Of a DNA stretch of 11,892 nucleotides, positions 6,855-11,892 are shown one piece after another. The notes below the pieces were generated by a model. That model was not told the DNA's origin. It made no database searches and saw nothing but the letters and a program-made list of their open reading frames with translations. A program made the translations under genes and the position numbers. Every line of letters begins with the position of its first letter. Position 1 is the stretch's first letter. The stretch comes from an uncultured Methanobrevibacter sp. (GTDB lineage: Archaea; Methanobacteriota; Methanobacteria; Methanobacteriales; Methanobacteriaceae): NCBI RefSeq assembly GCF_937906425.1, contig NZ_CALCYR010000146.1, forward strand, positions 1 through 11,892, written 5' to 3'.

Positions 6855-9134
6855 TCATAATTGTTTTCTAGCTGCATCAAGCATGATTTTCTTTTCAGCT
6901 CTTGCAACAGTTTTTCTAACTTCCTCAACTGCATCAGTATTGGAAGATACACTGGTAATTCCAAATTTAACAAGTTTTTCAACAATGTGAGGTACACTAC
7001 CTGCTTGACCACAGATACTGCAAGTTACACCAGCAGCAGCACAATGCTTAATTGTTCTTTCAATCAATGCCATTACTGCAGGGTGCTCTTCTCTGTAATG
7101 TTTTGCTACAAATTCATTGTTTCTGTCTACAGCAAGAGTGTATTGGGTCAAGTCATTGGTTCCAAGACTTACAAAGTCAATACCTTCTGCAATGTATTCA
7201 TCAATCAAGATTGCAGCTGCAGGAATTTCAACCATCATACCAAATTCAATATCAATGTGTGGTCTGAGACCTACCTCTTCACATAAAGCCTTGGCTTTTC
7301 TAAGTTCGGATGGGTGTTGTGACAATGGAATCATGATTCCAATATTTGTGTAACCCTTATCATGAAGCTTCTTGATTGCCTTAAATTCAGCCTTCAGGAT
7401 TTCAGGTTCATCCAATTCTCTTCTAATACCTCTCCAACCTAACATAGGGTTGTGTTCTCTAGGTTCGTTTTCTCCACCTTCGAGAGTGATGAATTCATCT
7501 GTTGGAGCATCAAGAGTTCTGTACCATACAGGTTTTGGATAAAACTCGTCAGCAACCTTTAAAACATTTTCAGCAATTACATCTACAAGCTTGTCCTCTT
7601 CACCATCAAGGATGAATTTTTTAGGGTGAATACCTGTAGATAACATCATATGTTCGGTTCTGAGTAAACCTACACCATCTGCACCAGTTGCTGCAGCCTT
7701 AGGAGCAGCTTCTGCCATACTTACATTAGCCTTAACTTCAGTTACGGTAATCAAAGGAGTTGCTGAAACTTGAACTGCACCGGAAGCAGCCTCATTTTCC
7801 TCTTCACCTTTAATGATTCCCTTATAAACCAAACCTTTTTTACCGTCAGCTGTAACTTCCTGGTTTTCTTTTAAGGCAGTAGTTGCGTCTCCAGTACCTA
7901 CAACACAAGGAATTCCTAATTCTCTTGAAATAATAGCTGCGTGACAGGTTACTCCACCTTCATCGGTTACAATACCGTTTGCCCTTTTCATTGCAGGCAC
8001 CATATCAGGAGTGGTCATTGTGGTAACCATTACGTCACCGTTTTGTACCTTGTCAAGTTCATCCAAGTTCAAGATAACCTTTACAGTACCGGAAGCTAAA
8101 CCTGGACTTGCACCTAAACCTTTGATTAAAACTTCCAAGTCAACTTCGCCCTCATCTTCCTCTTTCTTCTCTGCATCACCTAAGGTGGTGATAGGTCTGG
8201 ATTGCAATAAGAATAATTCGCCGTTTTGGAAAGCCCATTCAGTATCTTGAGGTTTTCCATAGTTTCCTTCAATTCTTTTAGCCATTTCAACTAATTTTTC
8301 CAAATCTTCATCAGATAAAACTCTGGCCTTTCTCATGTCTTCAGGGACTTCCTCTTGGATGGAAGTTCCGTTTTCATCATTTACAAACCAGGTTTTCTTA
8401 TCACTGATAACAACACTTAAAACCTCATTGGTTTCCTTGTCAACACTGTAATTGTCAGGAGTTACGGTTCCGCTGACTACAGATTCACCAAGTCCCCAAG
8501 ACCCTTCAATCAAAGCAATGTTTTCACCGGTAGATGGGTTTACAGTAAACATTACTCCTGCCTTTTCCGCATCAACCATTTGTTGAACTACAACTGCAAT
8601 ATATACTTGAGAGTGTTCAAAGTTATTTTCTTCACGGTAGAAGATTGCTCTTGCCTCAAATAATGAAGCCCAACATTTTCTTACATATTCAATTACATTG
8701 TCAATACCTTGAACGTGTAAGAAAGTATCTTGCTGACCTGCAAATGATGCTTCAGGTAAGTCTTCAGCAGTTGCAGATGAACGGATAGCCACATCAGCCT
8801 CTTCAACACCCACTCTTTGAGACAATTGATTATATGCTTCAATAATCAAGGTAGAAATATCATCAGGAATAGGAGTTTGGATAATGATTGATTTAATGTC
8901 TTCAGCAGCTTCTTGAAGTTCCTTAGTGTTGTTGATATCAATTTGATCTATAATATCCATAACACGATTAAAAATTCCAGTATCCCTCATGAACTTATCA
9001 TAAGTTTCAGAGGTTACAACAAATCCTGGAGGAACAGGAATGCCTGCTTGAGTTAATTCACCTAAATTAGCACCTTTTCCACCAGCAATACCAATGTCAT
9101 CTTTACTTAAATCTTCAAACTTTGTAACATACAT
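6855..9134 (-). CDS. ppsA: Phosphoenolpyruvate synthase (pyruvate, water dikinase)
   Basis: Makes phosphoenolpyruvate from pyruvate, ATP and water, giving AMP and phosphate. In methanogens this feeds gluconeogenesis and carbon entering from acetyl-CoA through pyruvate. The 759-residue protein has the usual three parts: an N-terminal ATP-grasp domain (IAGGKGANLGEL at 16-27; RSSATAEDLPEASFAGQQDT at 118-137), a phosphohistidine swivel domain with GGVTCHAAI (His398 is the phosphorylated residue), and a C-terminal TIM-barrel PEP domain (SLGTNDLTQYTLAVDR around 656-671; catalytic Cys708 in CSICGQAGS). The frame is open 13 codons further up to 9173, but the start at 9134 is chosen: the strong SD AAGGAGA (9141-9147) lies just before it, the family begins at this point, and no SD precedes 9173. 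GC content is higher than in the spacers, as expected for a highly expressed gene. It lies 285 bp downstream of rpl10e. Confidence 0.97.
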   Translation of the reverse strand: MYVTKFEDLSKDDIGIAGGKGANLGELTQAGIPVPPGFVVTSETYDKFMRDTGIFNRVMDIIDQIDINNTKELQEAAEDIKSIIIQTPIPDDISTLIIEAYNQLSQRVGVEEADVAIRSSATAEDLPEASFAGQQDTFLHVQGIDNVIEYVRKCWASLFEARAIFYREENNFEHSQVYIAVVVQQMVDAEKAGVMFTVNPSTGENIALIEGSWGLGESVVSGTVTPDNYSVDKETNEVLSVVISDKKTWFVNDENGTSIQEEVPEDMRKARVLSDEDLEKLVEMAKRIEGNYGKPQDTEWAFQNGELFLLQSRPITTLGDAEKKEEDEGEVDLEVLIKGLGASPGLASGTVKVILNLDELDKVQNGDVMVTTMTTPDMVPAMKRANGIVTDEGGVTCHAAIISRELGIPCVVGTGDATTALKENQEVTADGKKGLVYKGIIKGEEENEAASGAVQVSATPLITVTEVKANVSMAEAAPKAAATGADGVGLLRTEHMMLSTGIHPKKFILDGEEDKLVDVIAENVLKVADEFYPKPVWYRTLDAPTDEFITLEGGENEPREHNPMLGWRGIRRELDEPEILKAEFKAIKKLHDKGYTNIGIMIPLSQHPSELRKAKALCEEVGLRPHIDIEFGMMVEIPAAAILIDEYIAEGIDFVSLGTNDLTQYTLAVDRNNEFVAKHYREEHPAVMALIERTIKHCAAAGVTCSICGQAGSVPHIVEKLVKFGITSVSSNTDAVEEVRKTVARAEKKIMLDAARKQL

Positions 9135-9419
9135 AGTTTTTCTCCTTAAATAACCATTTTTATTATTTCCCATTAATTAAATGACAATAATGTTTGGATA
9201 TTAAAAAAAAGTCCAATAAATTAAAAAAAATAAAAATTAATTGAAATTGAATTTAGAATTAAAGAATTACAGCCCAAATATTTAATTTAGAATTAAAAGA
9301 TCAATGATGAAAAATTTAATTTAAAATTAAAAAATCAATGATGAAATATTTAATTTAGAATTAAAAGATCAGTGCTGAAATATTTAATTTAAAATCAAAT
9401 AGAATTGAATTCAATCAGT
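9135..9419. other. Spacer between rpl10e and ppsA with 34-bp array
   Basis: No gene is seen. The right two-thirds is a 34-bp tandem array. Nearer to ppsA a short stem TTGGA/TCCAA (9194-9198 and 9212-9216) brackets a T8 run on the minus strand, which could end rpl10e transcription. The ppsA SD lies at 9141-9147. Whether ppsA has its own promoter here cannot be decided by eye. Confidence 0.5.
9276..9407. repeat. 34-bp tandem repeat, nearly four copies with exact period
   Basis: Copies start at 9276, 9310, 9344 and 9378, each with AAATATTTAATTTAGAATTA or a close variant; the first three end in GATCAATGATG-like sequence. The period is exactly 34 bp with substitutions only. Copies 1 and 3 are the most alike, as if a two-unit block was duplicated. 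A degenerate relic of the same unit lies at about 9248-9275. The array fills most of the rpl10e-ppsA spacer. Confidence 0.92.
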
Positions 9420-9902
9420 CTATTTAAGTAATTCTTCACCTTTTTCCACAACGATTCTGCAGGAAACAGGCAATTTCATAGATGCTCTTTTTAAAGCAAC
9501 TTTAGCGTCTTCAAAGTTTTTAGGGTTTACATCAATGGATACAACTTTTTGATTAGTTTTTACAAGTGCCTCTACACTGATAGCTTTACCGAAAGCGTTT
9601 CTCATACCACTTTGTACCCTGTCCGCACCTGCTCCGGTTGCCATAGGATTTTCTCTTACGATGTTGTGAGGGTATACTCTTAATTTTAAGTGGTAACCTA
9701 ATCTACCAGCAGCTCTTTGCATGTATCTGTTAGAAGCAATACGAGCAGCTTCTAATGCATTATGTCTAATTTGAGCCGGTTTTTTAACAGCTAAAGATAC
9801 TCTTACTGGGAAATCTTCTGATAAATTACCCATATCATATTGAACAATTCTTGAGTTTGGTATTTTTCTAATATATTCTCTTCTTGAATAAGCACGAACC
9901 AT
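9420..9902 (-). CDS. rpl10e: Large-subunit ribosomal protein L10e (uL16 family)
   Basis: A 160-residue archaeal/eukaryal L10e, the counterpart of bacterial L16. It binds 23S rRNA near the peptidyl-transferase and A-site region of the 50S subunit. The N-terminus VRAYSRREYIRKIPNSRI, the ARIASNRYMQRAAGRLGYHLK segment and the VYPHNIVRENPMATGAGADRVQSGMRNAFGK stretch are all diagnostic. Length is typical. The start at 9902 has an ideal SD, GGAGG at 9910-9914, 7 nt upstream. The stop is TAG. The gene is apparently alone; ppsA follows in the same orientation after a repeat-filled spacer. Its long upstream region holds several inverted repeats, described separately. Confidence 0.97.
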   Translation of the reverse strand: MVRAYSRREYIRKIPNSRIVQYDMGNLSEDFPVRVSLAVKKPAQIRHNALEAARIASNRYMQRAAGRLGYHLKLRVYPHNIVRENPMATGAGADRVQSGMRNAFGKAISVEALVKTNQKVVSIDVNPKNFEDAKVALKRASMKLPVSCRIVVEKGEELLK

Positions 9903-9928
9903 TAATAGTCCTCCATATAATAGTAATT

Positions 9929-9977
9929 GAATAACTTAAAATTTCTCTTTTTATTTTTATGCCTATTTAAGTTATTC
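9929..9977 (-). promoter_or_regulatory. Leader hairpin upstream of rpl10e
   Basis: A perfect 12-bp inverted repeat: GAATAACTTAAA at 9929-9940 and TTTAAGTTATTC at 9966-9977, with a 25-nt loop. It ends 26 nt before the rpl10e start codon and would form in the mRNA leader just upstream of the SD. A second, smaller stem TCAAC/GTTGA lies at 9982-9996. It might act in translational control of the ribosomal protein, but nothing recognisable ties it to a known L10e site. Confidence 0.4.
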
Positions 9978-10040
9978 CCAATCAACATTAAGTTGAAACA
10001 AATAAGTTCTATCAGTACATGATAAAAATAACAGCTTAGA

Positions 10041-10101
10041 TTGGCATGACCCCATATTAAGACAATATAATCTATAATTTATATTCTTACTATCACGCCA
10101 A
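10041..10101 (-). promoter_or_regulatory. Inverted repeat with unusually GC-containing arms in the rpl10e upstream region
   Basis: On the minus strand TTGGCGTGAT (10092-10101) can pair with GTCATGCCAA (10041-10050), ten pairs with two G-U. The 41-nt loop holds a smaller ATATT/AATAT stem (10054-10068). G-U wobbles favour an RNA read on the minus strand, the rpl10e direction. However, the candidate TATA box at 10107-10114 would place the transcript start near 10085, inside the loop. It could therefore be a DNA-level operator, part of an RNA from another promoter, or chance. Confidence 0.35.
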
Positions 10102-10104
10102 GAG

Positions 10105-10116
10105 CCATATAAATTT
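10105..10116 (-). promoter_or_regulatory. Candidate TATA box of rpl10e
   Basis: Minus-strand AAATTTATATGG closely resembles the archaeal TATA consensus TTTATATA, with an A-rich BRE-like flank. It predicts a transcript start near 10085 and a leader of about 180 nt before rpl10e. Confidence 0.4.
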
Positions 10117-10313
10117 GATAAAAATTAATAATAGCAAGATTCATCAAAAAATTGATCTCTTATATTTCATATTATTAATAATATATTAAGTTAGATAGAA
10201 TAACATTATTTATTTTTTTAAACATTAATAAATGTTAGCATTTTTATGAAATAATGATGACAAAATTTTAATATTTTCATAAAAAATCTAAAAAATTTAA
10301 AGAGTGATGAAAA

Positions 10314-10475
10314 ATGAAAAACAATGCACTATTGAAAAACCTGTCCATTACCTCCAACCATCTGAAGGAACCAGAAATCATAGGTTTATTCACTGGAAAA
10401 ATACGCAAGATACTTTGAAATGGAACTTGACGAACTTTAAAGGCAAGCACCAAGTTTGCAGGTGATGCATACTAG
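10314..10475 (+). pseudogene. Small frameshifted gene remnant of unknown function
   Basis: An ATG at 10314 follows GTGATG, an SD-like match. The frame reads MKNNALLKNLSITSNHLK, then EPEIIGLFTGK, and hits TGA at 10416-10418. Shifting by one base at the A5 run (10397-10401) continues as YARYFEMELDEL to a TAA at 10438-10440. Shifting back at the T3 run there continues as KASTKFAGDAY to TAG at 10473-10475, in the original frame. Two opposite single-base indels in homopolymers thus separate three protein-like pieces of a coherent ORF of about 53 codons. It is less AT-rich than its surroundings. It may be a decayed gene, a fragment of a larger one, or an intact gene with sequencing errors. I do not recognise the family; a faint likeness to DUF2628-type N-termini is unproven. 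Confidence 0.5.
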
Positions 10476-10506
10476 ACTGCAAAAACTAGAAGTTCAAAAA
10501 TTATAA

Positions 10507-10548
10507 TAAAATAGCTTAATATGCTATTTTACATTTTTTCTTTTTTTT
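10507..10548 (+). terminator. Hairpin plus T-run terminator after the small remnant
   Basis: A perfect 9-bp stem, TAAAATAGC (10507-10515) and GCTATTTTA (10523-10531), with a 7-nt loop, followed by a T-rich run (10534-10548). The T-run is on the plus strand, so it terminates rightward transcription, matching the remnant at 10314-10475. It also stands between that unit and the convergent toxin gene. Confidence 0.65.
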
Positions 10549-10557
10549 AAGAGTGAA

Positions 10558-10977
10558 TTAATTTAATTCAAACAGTTTTATTTCTTCGAATTTTTCAAAA
10601 AACTTATCTAGAGATACAACATGATCCAAATCAAAGTGTCTAGTAATTACTATGCTTGAACAGTCAATATAACTTGCTTTATAAGTATTGGAATTGTATT
10701 TTTTGAATATTGAGAACACCCTGTCATTGTATCTTTCTATGTCGTGTTCGTTGAGTATTGTGAAGTTATCCACAAGAAAGTAGTATGCCTTTTTTGTAAT
10801 TTCGATACTTTTGGTTCTCATCATTATTACGGTTATAACTTCCTCCACTATTCCATGGCTTATAAAGCATTCGTTTTCAAGAAGTATGTTTTTATTTTTA
10901 AGGATTACATCACGGTTGGTGTCATTTCTTTTAAATATCGGTATGATGAATGATGTGTCAAAAAACAGTTTAGCCAT
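10558..10977 (-). CDS. PIN-domain ribonuclease toxin, VapC-like
   Basis: A 139-residue PIN-domain protein, probably an Mg2+-dependent endoribonuclease toxin of a type II toxin-antitoxin pair. The N-terminal strand with first acidic residue is LFFDTSF (Asp7); a second acid lies in VEEV (Glu45/46); YIDCSSI gives Asp105 and VVSLDKFF gives Asp124, completing the usual acidic quartet. Length is typical of VapC toxins. Its ATG overlaps the last 8 bp of the antitoxin gene (ATGGCTAA), with no good SD of its own, so translation is probably coupled to the antitoxin. The RNA target cannot be told from sequence. It is convergent with the small remnant on its left. Confidence 0.85.
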   Translation of the reverse strand: MAKLFFDTSFIIPIFKRNDTNRDVILKNKNILLENECFISHGIVEEVITVIMMRTKSIEITKKAYYFLVDNFTILNEHDIERYNDRVFSIFKKYNSNTYKASYIDCSSIVITRHFDLDHVVSLDKFFEKFEEIKLFELN

Positions 10978-11203
10978 TGTAGATCAACTCGTCTGTGTCC
11001 CAGTCTTCACCGTCATCATCTATCATTCCAATTACATCATCCAAAGTTACCTTCTGTCTTGGTGTCAGTATGATTTCACCATCTTGTATATCCCATTCAA
11101 ATATTGTGTTTTCATCTATAGGGAACTCCTTGAATTCCTCTTTTATTATTTTCGGCAAATGTAGTTCATCATTGCCGTATAATTTACTGCTTGCTAAACT
11201 CAT
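10970..11203 (-). CDS. AbrB/MazE-like antitoxin
   Basis: A 77-residue protein. Residues about 12-52 (ELHLPKIIKEEF, then a short loop, IFEWDIQDGEIILTPR) fit the SpoVT/AbrB-type swapped-hairpin DNA-binding fold, with its typical ‘lPk.i.ee’ and ‘w.i.dgeiil’ pattern. The acidic tail (LDDVIGMIDDDGEDWDTDEL) would be the toxin-binding part. It precedes and overlaps the PIN toxin by 8 bp, the standard antitoxin-first arrangement. The start at 11203 has the SD-like GTGAT (11209-11213), 5 nt upstream. It probably neutralises the toxin and represses its own promoter through the dyad at 11224-11241. Confidence 0.8.
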   Translation of the reverse strand: MSLASSKLYGNDELHLPKIIKEEFKEFPIDENTIFEWDIQDGEIILTPRQKVTLDDVIGMIDDDGEDWDTDELIYNG

Positions 11204-11223
11204 ACAAAATCACATCAAATAAA

Positions 11224-11241
11224 ATTAATATGATTATTAAT
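11224..11241. promoter_or_regulatory. Putative operator dyad of the toxin-antitoxin operon
   Basis: A perfect inverted repeat ATTAATA-TGAT-TATTAAT lies 21 bp upstream of the antitoxin start and over the transcript start predicted from the TATA box at 11255-11265. This is where an AbrB-type antitoxin would be expected to bind for autorepression. All its arms are A/T, so chance is not excluded. Confidence 0.4.
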
Positions 11242-11254
11242 ATTTATTCTGAAT

Positions 11255-11265
11255 AATATATATTT
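11255..11265 (-). promoter_or_regulatory. Candidate TATA box of the toxin-antitoxin operon
   Basis: Minus-strand AAATATATATT, just after CGAT, sits about 52-62 nt upstream of the antitoxin ATG. It is the most TATA-like element in the region and predicts a start site near 11234. Confidence 0.4.
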
Positions 11266-11360
11266 ATCGGAAAAAATTGTATTTTAAAAAAAAATGATAC
11301 CGCAAATTTAATTAACAATATTAAATTAACTTATGAGATAAAACCTTTTGAAAATAAAAA

Positions 11361-11404
11361 AAATAAATTAAATAAAATAAATAAATTAAATAAAATAAAT
11401 AAAA
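11361..11404. repeat. 18-bp tandem repeat, about 2.4 copies
   Basis: The unit AAATAAATTAAATAAAAT occurs exactly at 11361-11378 and 11379-11396, with a partial third copy. It adjoins the 10-bp array on its right. Confidence 0.85.
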
Positions 11405-11440
11405 CAAACTAAAATAAACTAAAATAAACTAAAATAAACT
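11401..11440. repeat. 10-bp tandem repeat, four copies
   Basis: The unit AAAATAAACT occurs at 11411, 11421 and 11431 exactly, preceded by a one-mismatch copy at 11401. Its period is close to one DNA helix turn, so the A-tracts are phased and could bend the DNA upstream of pcc1. Confidence 0.88.
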
Positions 11441-11569
11441 AAAGTAAAGTAAAGGAAATAAATAAAAAAATAAATTAATAAAACAAATAAAATAAAAACA
11501 TGAATAACAAAAATAAACTAAAATTTCCTAAAAAGTGCATTAATTAATCATAATTCAAAGGGGCTAAAA

Positions 11570-11812
11570 ATGAAAATAAAATCTAATATGAAACTAAAAT
11601 ACAAAGATCCGGAATCTGCTGAAATCATATACAAATCATTGGAAATTGACAATAAGGGATTTTTAGAATCTGAATTAAAAGAAGATGAAATTGAGTTTAA
11701 AATTGAAAATGATAAACTTGGAAGCTTTTTAAAAACTGCAGACGATTTAATATCAAATGAAATATTAGCAGAGAATATATTAAAAGGTCAAAATGAAAAT
11801 AAAGAATCCTGA
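11570..11812 (+). CDS. pcc1: KEOPS complex subunit Pcc1
   Basis: An 80-residue protein matching the small archaeal Pcc1 subunit of KEOPS, the complex that with Kae1, Bud32 and Cgi121 makes the t6A37 modification of ANN-decoding tRNAs. Pcc1 forms the dimer that binds Kae1. Visible family features: an N-terminal strand (SNMKLKYKDPESAEIIYKSL), the SLEIDN motif (24-29), a second-strand segment IEFKIENDKLGSFLKTADDLI, with the conserved ‘D-x-L-x-S-F/L-x-x-T-x-D-D-L’ pattern (48-61), and a C-terminal helix. Length is normal. The start at 11570 has the SD AAGGGG (11558-11563), 6 nt upstream; a second ATG at codon 7 would remove part of the first strand. It is transcribed divergently from the toxin-antitoxin operon. 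Confidence 0.85.
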   Translation: MKIKSNMKLKYKDPESAEIIYKSLEIDNKGFLESELKEDEIEFKIENDKLGSFLKTADDLISNEILAENILKGQNENKES

Positions 11813-11841
11813 AAAACTTTTTAAAAAAATAAAATAATTTA

Positions 11842-11865
11842 ATAGTTTTATTCAATAAAAACTAT
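11842..11865 (+). terminator. Possible terminator hairpin after pcc1
   Basis: ATAGTTTTAT (11842-11851) can pair with ATAAAAACTAT (11855-11865) with one bulge, 30 nt after the pcc1 stop. No clear T-run follows in the window. A T6 tract (11816-11822) just after the stop codon may matter more. Confidence 0.3.
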
Positions 11866-11892
11866 CTCATAAACAACAAAATAAGATAAATT

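Larger units (their letters stand above)
9903..10313. other. Spacer between rpl10e and the small plus-strand remnant
   Basis: 411 bp between divergently oriented units. The left part is the rpl10e leader and promoter region. The right part (10140-10313) holds AACATT/AATGTT (10221-10236) and an 11-bp inverted repeat TTTTTATGAAA/TTTCATAAAAA (10241-10251 and 10275-10285). No tRNA or recognised RNA family was found. Confidence 0.5.
11281..11569. other. Spacer between the divergent antitoxin and pcc1 genes
   Basis: About 290 bp, A/T-dominated, without a credible gene. It contains the 18-bp and 10-bp arrays described separately. The pcc1 SD is at its right end. No convincing pcc1 TATA box can be singled out. 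Confidence 0.6.

Noticed and set aside
6861..7353. Several plus-strand open frames opposite the 3' part of ppsA, and one on the minus strand at 6806-7012
   Set aside because: Composition is odd (Cys/Ser-rich or Leu-rich), they have no homology pattern, and they overlap a fully conserved gene.
9135..9173. Longer ppsA start at 9173 adding 13 residues (MGNNKNGYLRRKT)
   Set aside because: The strong SD AAGGAGA at 9141-9147 lies inside the extension and points to the start at 9134, which also matches the family N-terminus. No SD precedes 9173.
9980..10120. tRNA or box C/D RNA in the rpl10e upstream region
   Set aside because: No cloverleaf, no T-loop GTTCRANYC, and the only C/D-like motifs (GTGATAG and CTGA) match poorly and lie too far apart.
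10241..10285. 11-bp inverted repeat TTTTTATGAAA/TTTCATAAAAA as a mobile-element end
   Set aside because: No transposase or target-site duplication accompanies it, and A/T stems of this size are expected by chance in spacers this AT-rich.
10744..11222. Plus-strand open frames opposite the toxin-antitoxin pair (10744-10953, 10811-11164, 10995-11222)
   Set aside because: They are antisense to a coherent PIN/AbrB operon and look like random hydrophobic or Ser-rich translations.

Overview
The window is AT-rich archaeal DNA, most likely from a methanogen of the order Methanobacteriales, probably Methanobrevibacter. The pointers are an F420H2:NADP oxidoreductase (npdG), an archaeal-type CCA-adding enzyme, archaeal ribosomal protein L10e, a KEOPS Pcc1 subunit, a secreted protein with tandem Ig-like domains of the kind abundant in this genus, A/T-dominated intergenic DNA, and Shine-Dalgarno motifs of the GGAGG/GGTGAT type. 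The genus is inferred, not proven.

Layout, left to right. An AT-rich tandem array and a probable terminator (1-231) follow npdG (232-918, minus). Next come cca (1516-3051, minus), a GNAT-like acetyltransferase fused to a C-terminal zinc ribbon (3366-4379, minus), and a secreted protein made of a Ser/Asp-rich sequon-bearing stalk, two Ig-like domains and an M14/AspA-like metallopeptidase domain (5045-6523, minus). Then phosphoenolpyruvate synthase ppsA (6855-9134, minus; start corrected by a strong SD) and rpl10e (9420-9902, minus). A small frameshifted plus-strand unit with its own terminator sits at 10314-10548. A PIN-toxin/AbrB-antitoxin pair (10558-11203, minus) overlaps by 8 bp. The window closes with the divergent pcc1 gene (11570-11812, plus).

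The coding genes are mostly housekeeping and stand as single transcription units with long spacers; only the toxin-antitoxin pair is clearly an operon. npdG supplies NADPH from F420H2, ppsA makes PEP for gluconeogenesis and biosynthesis, cca and pcc1 mature tRNAs, and rpl10e belongs to the large ribosomal subunit.

The most unusual aspect is the intergenic DNA. Nearly every long spacer carries its own, mutually unrelated short tandem array (units of 10, 12, 18, 20, 34, about 37, 48/49, about 50 and 52-54 bp). Several lie just downstream of minus-strand genes and multiply oligo-T tracts. One, upstream of the secreted metallopeptidase, multiplies the ribosome-binding site plus start codon, creating three short upstream reading frames that resemble truncated signal peptides. 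I see no CRISPR array, tRNA, rRNA, complete insertion sequence or prophage.
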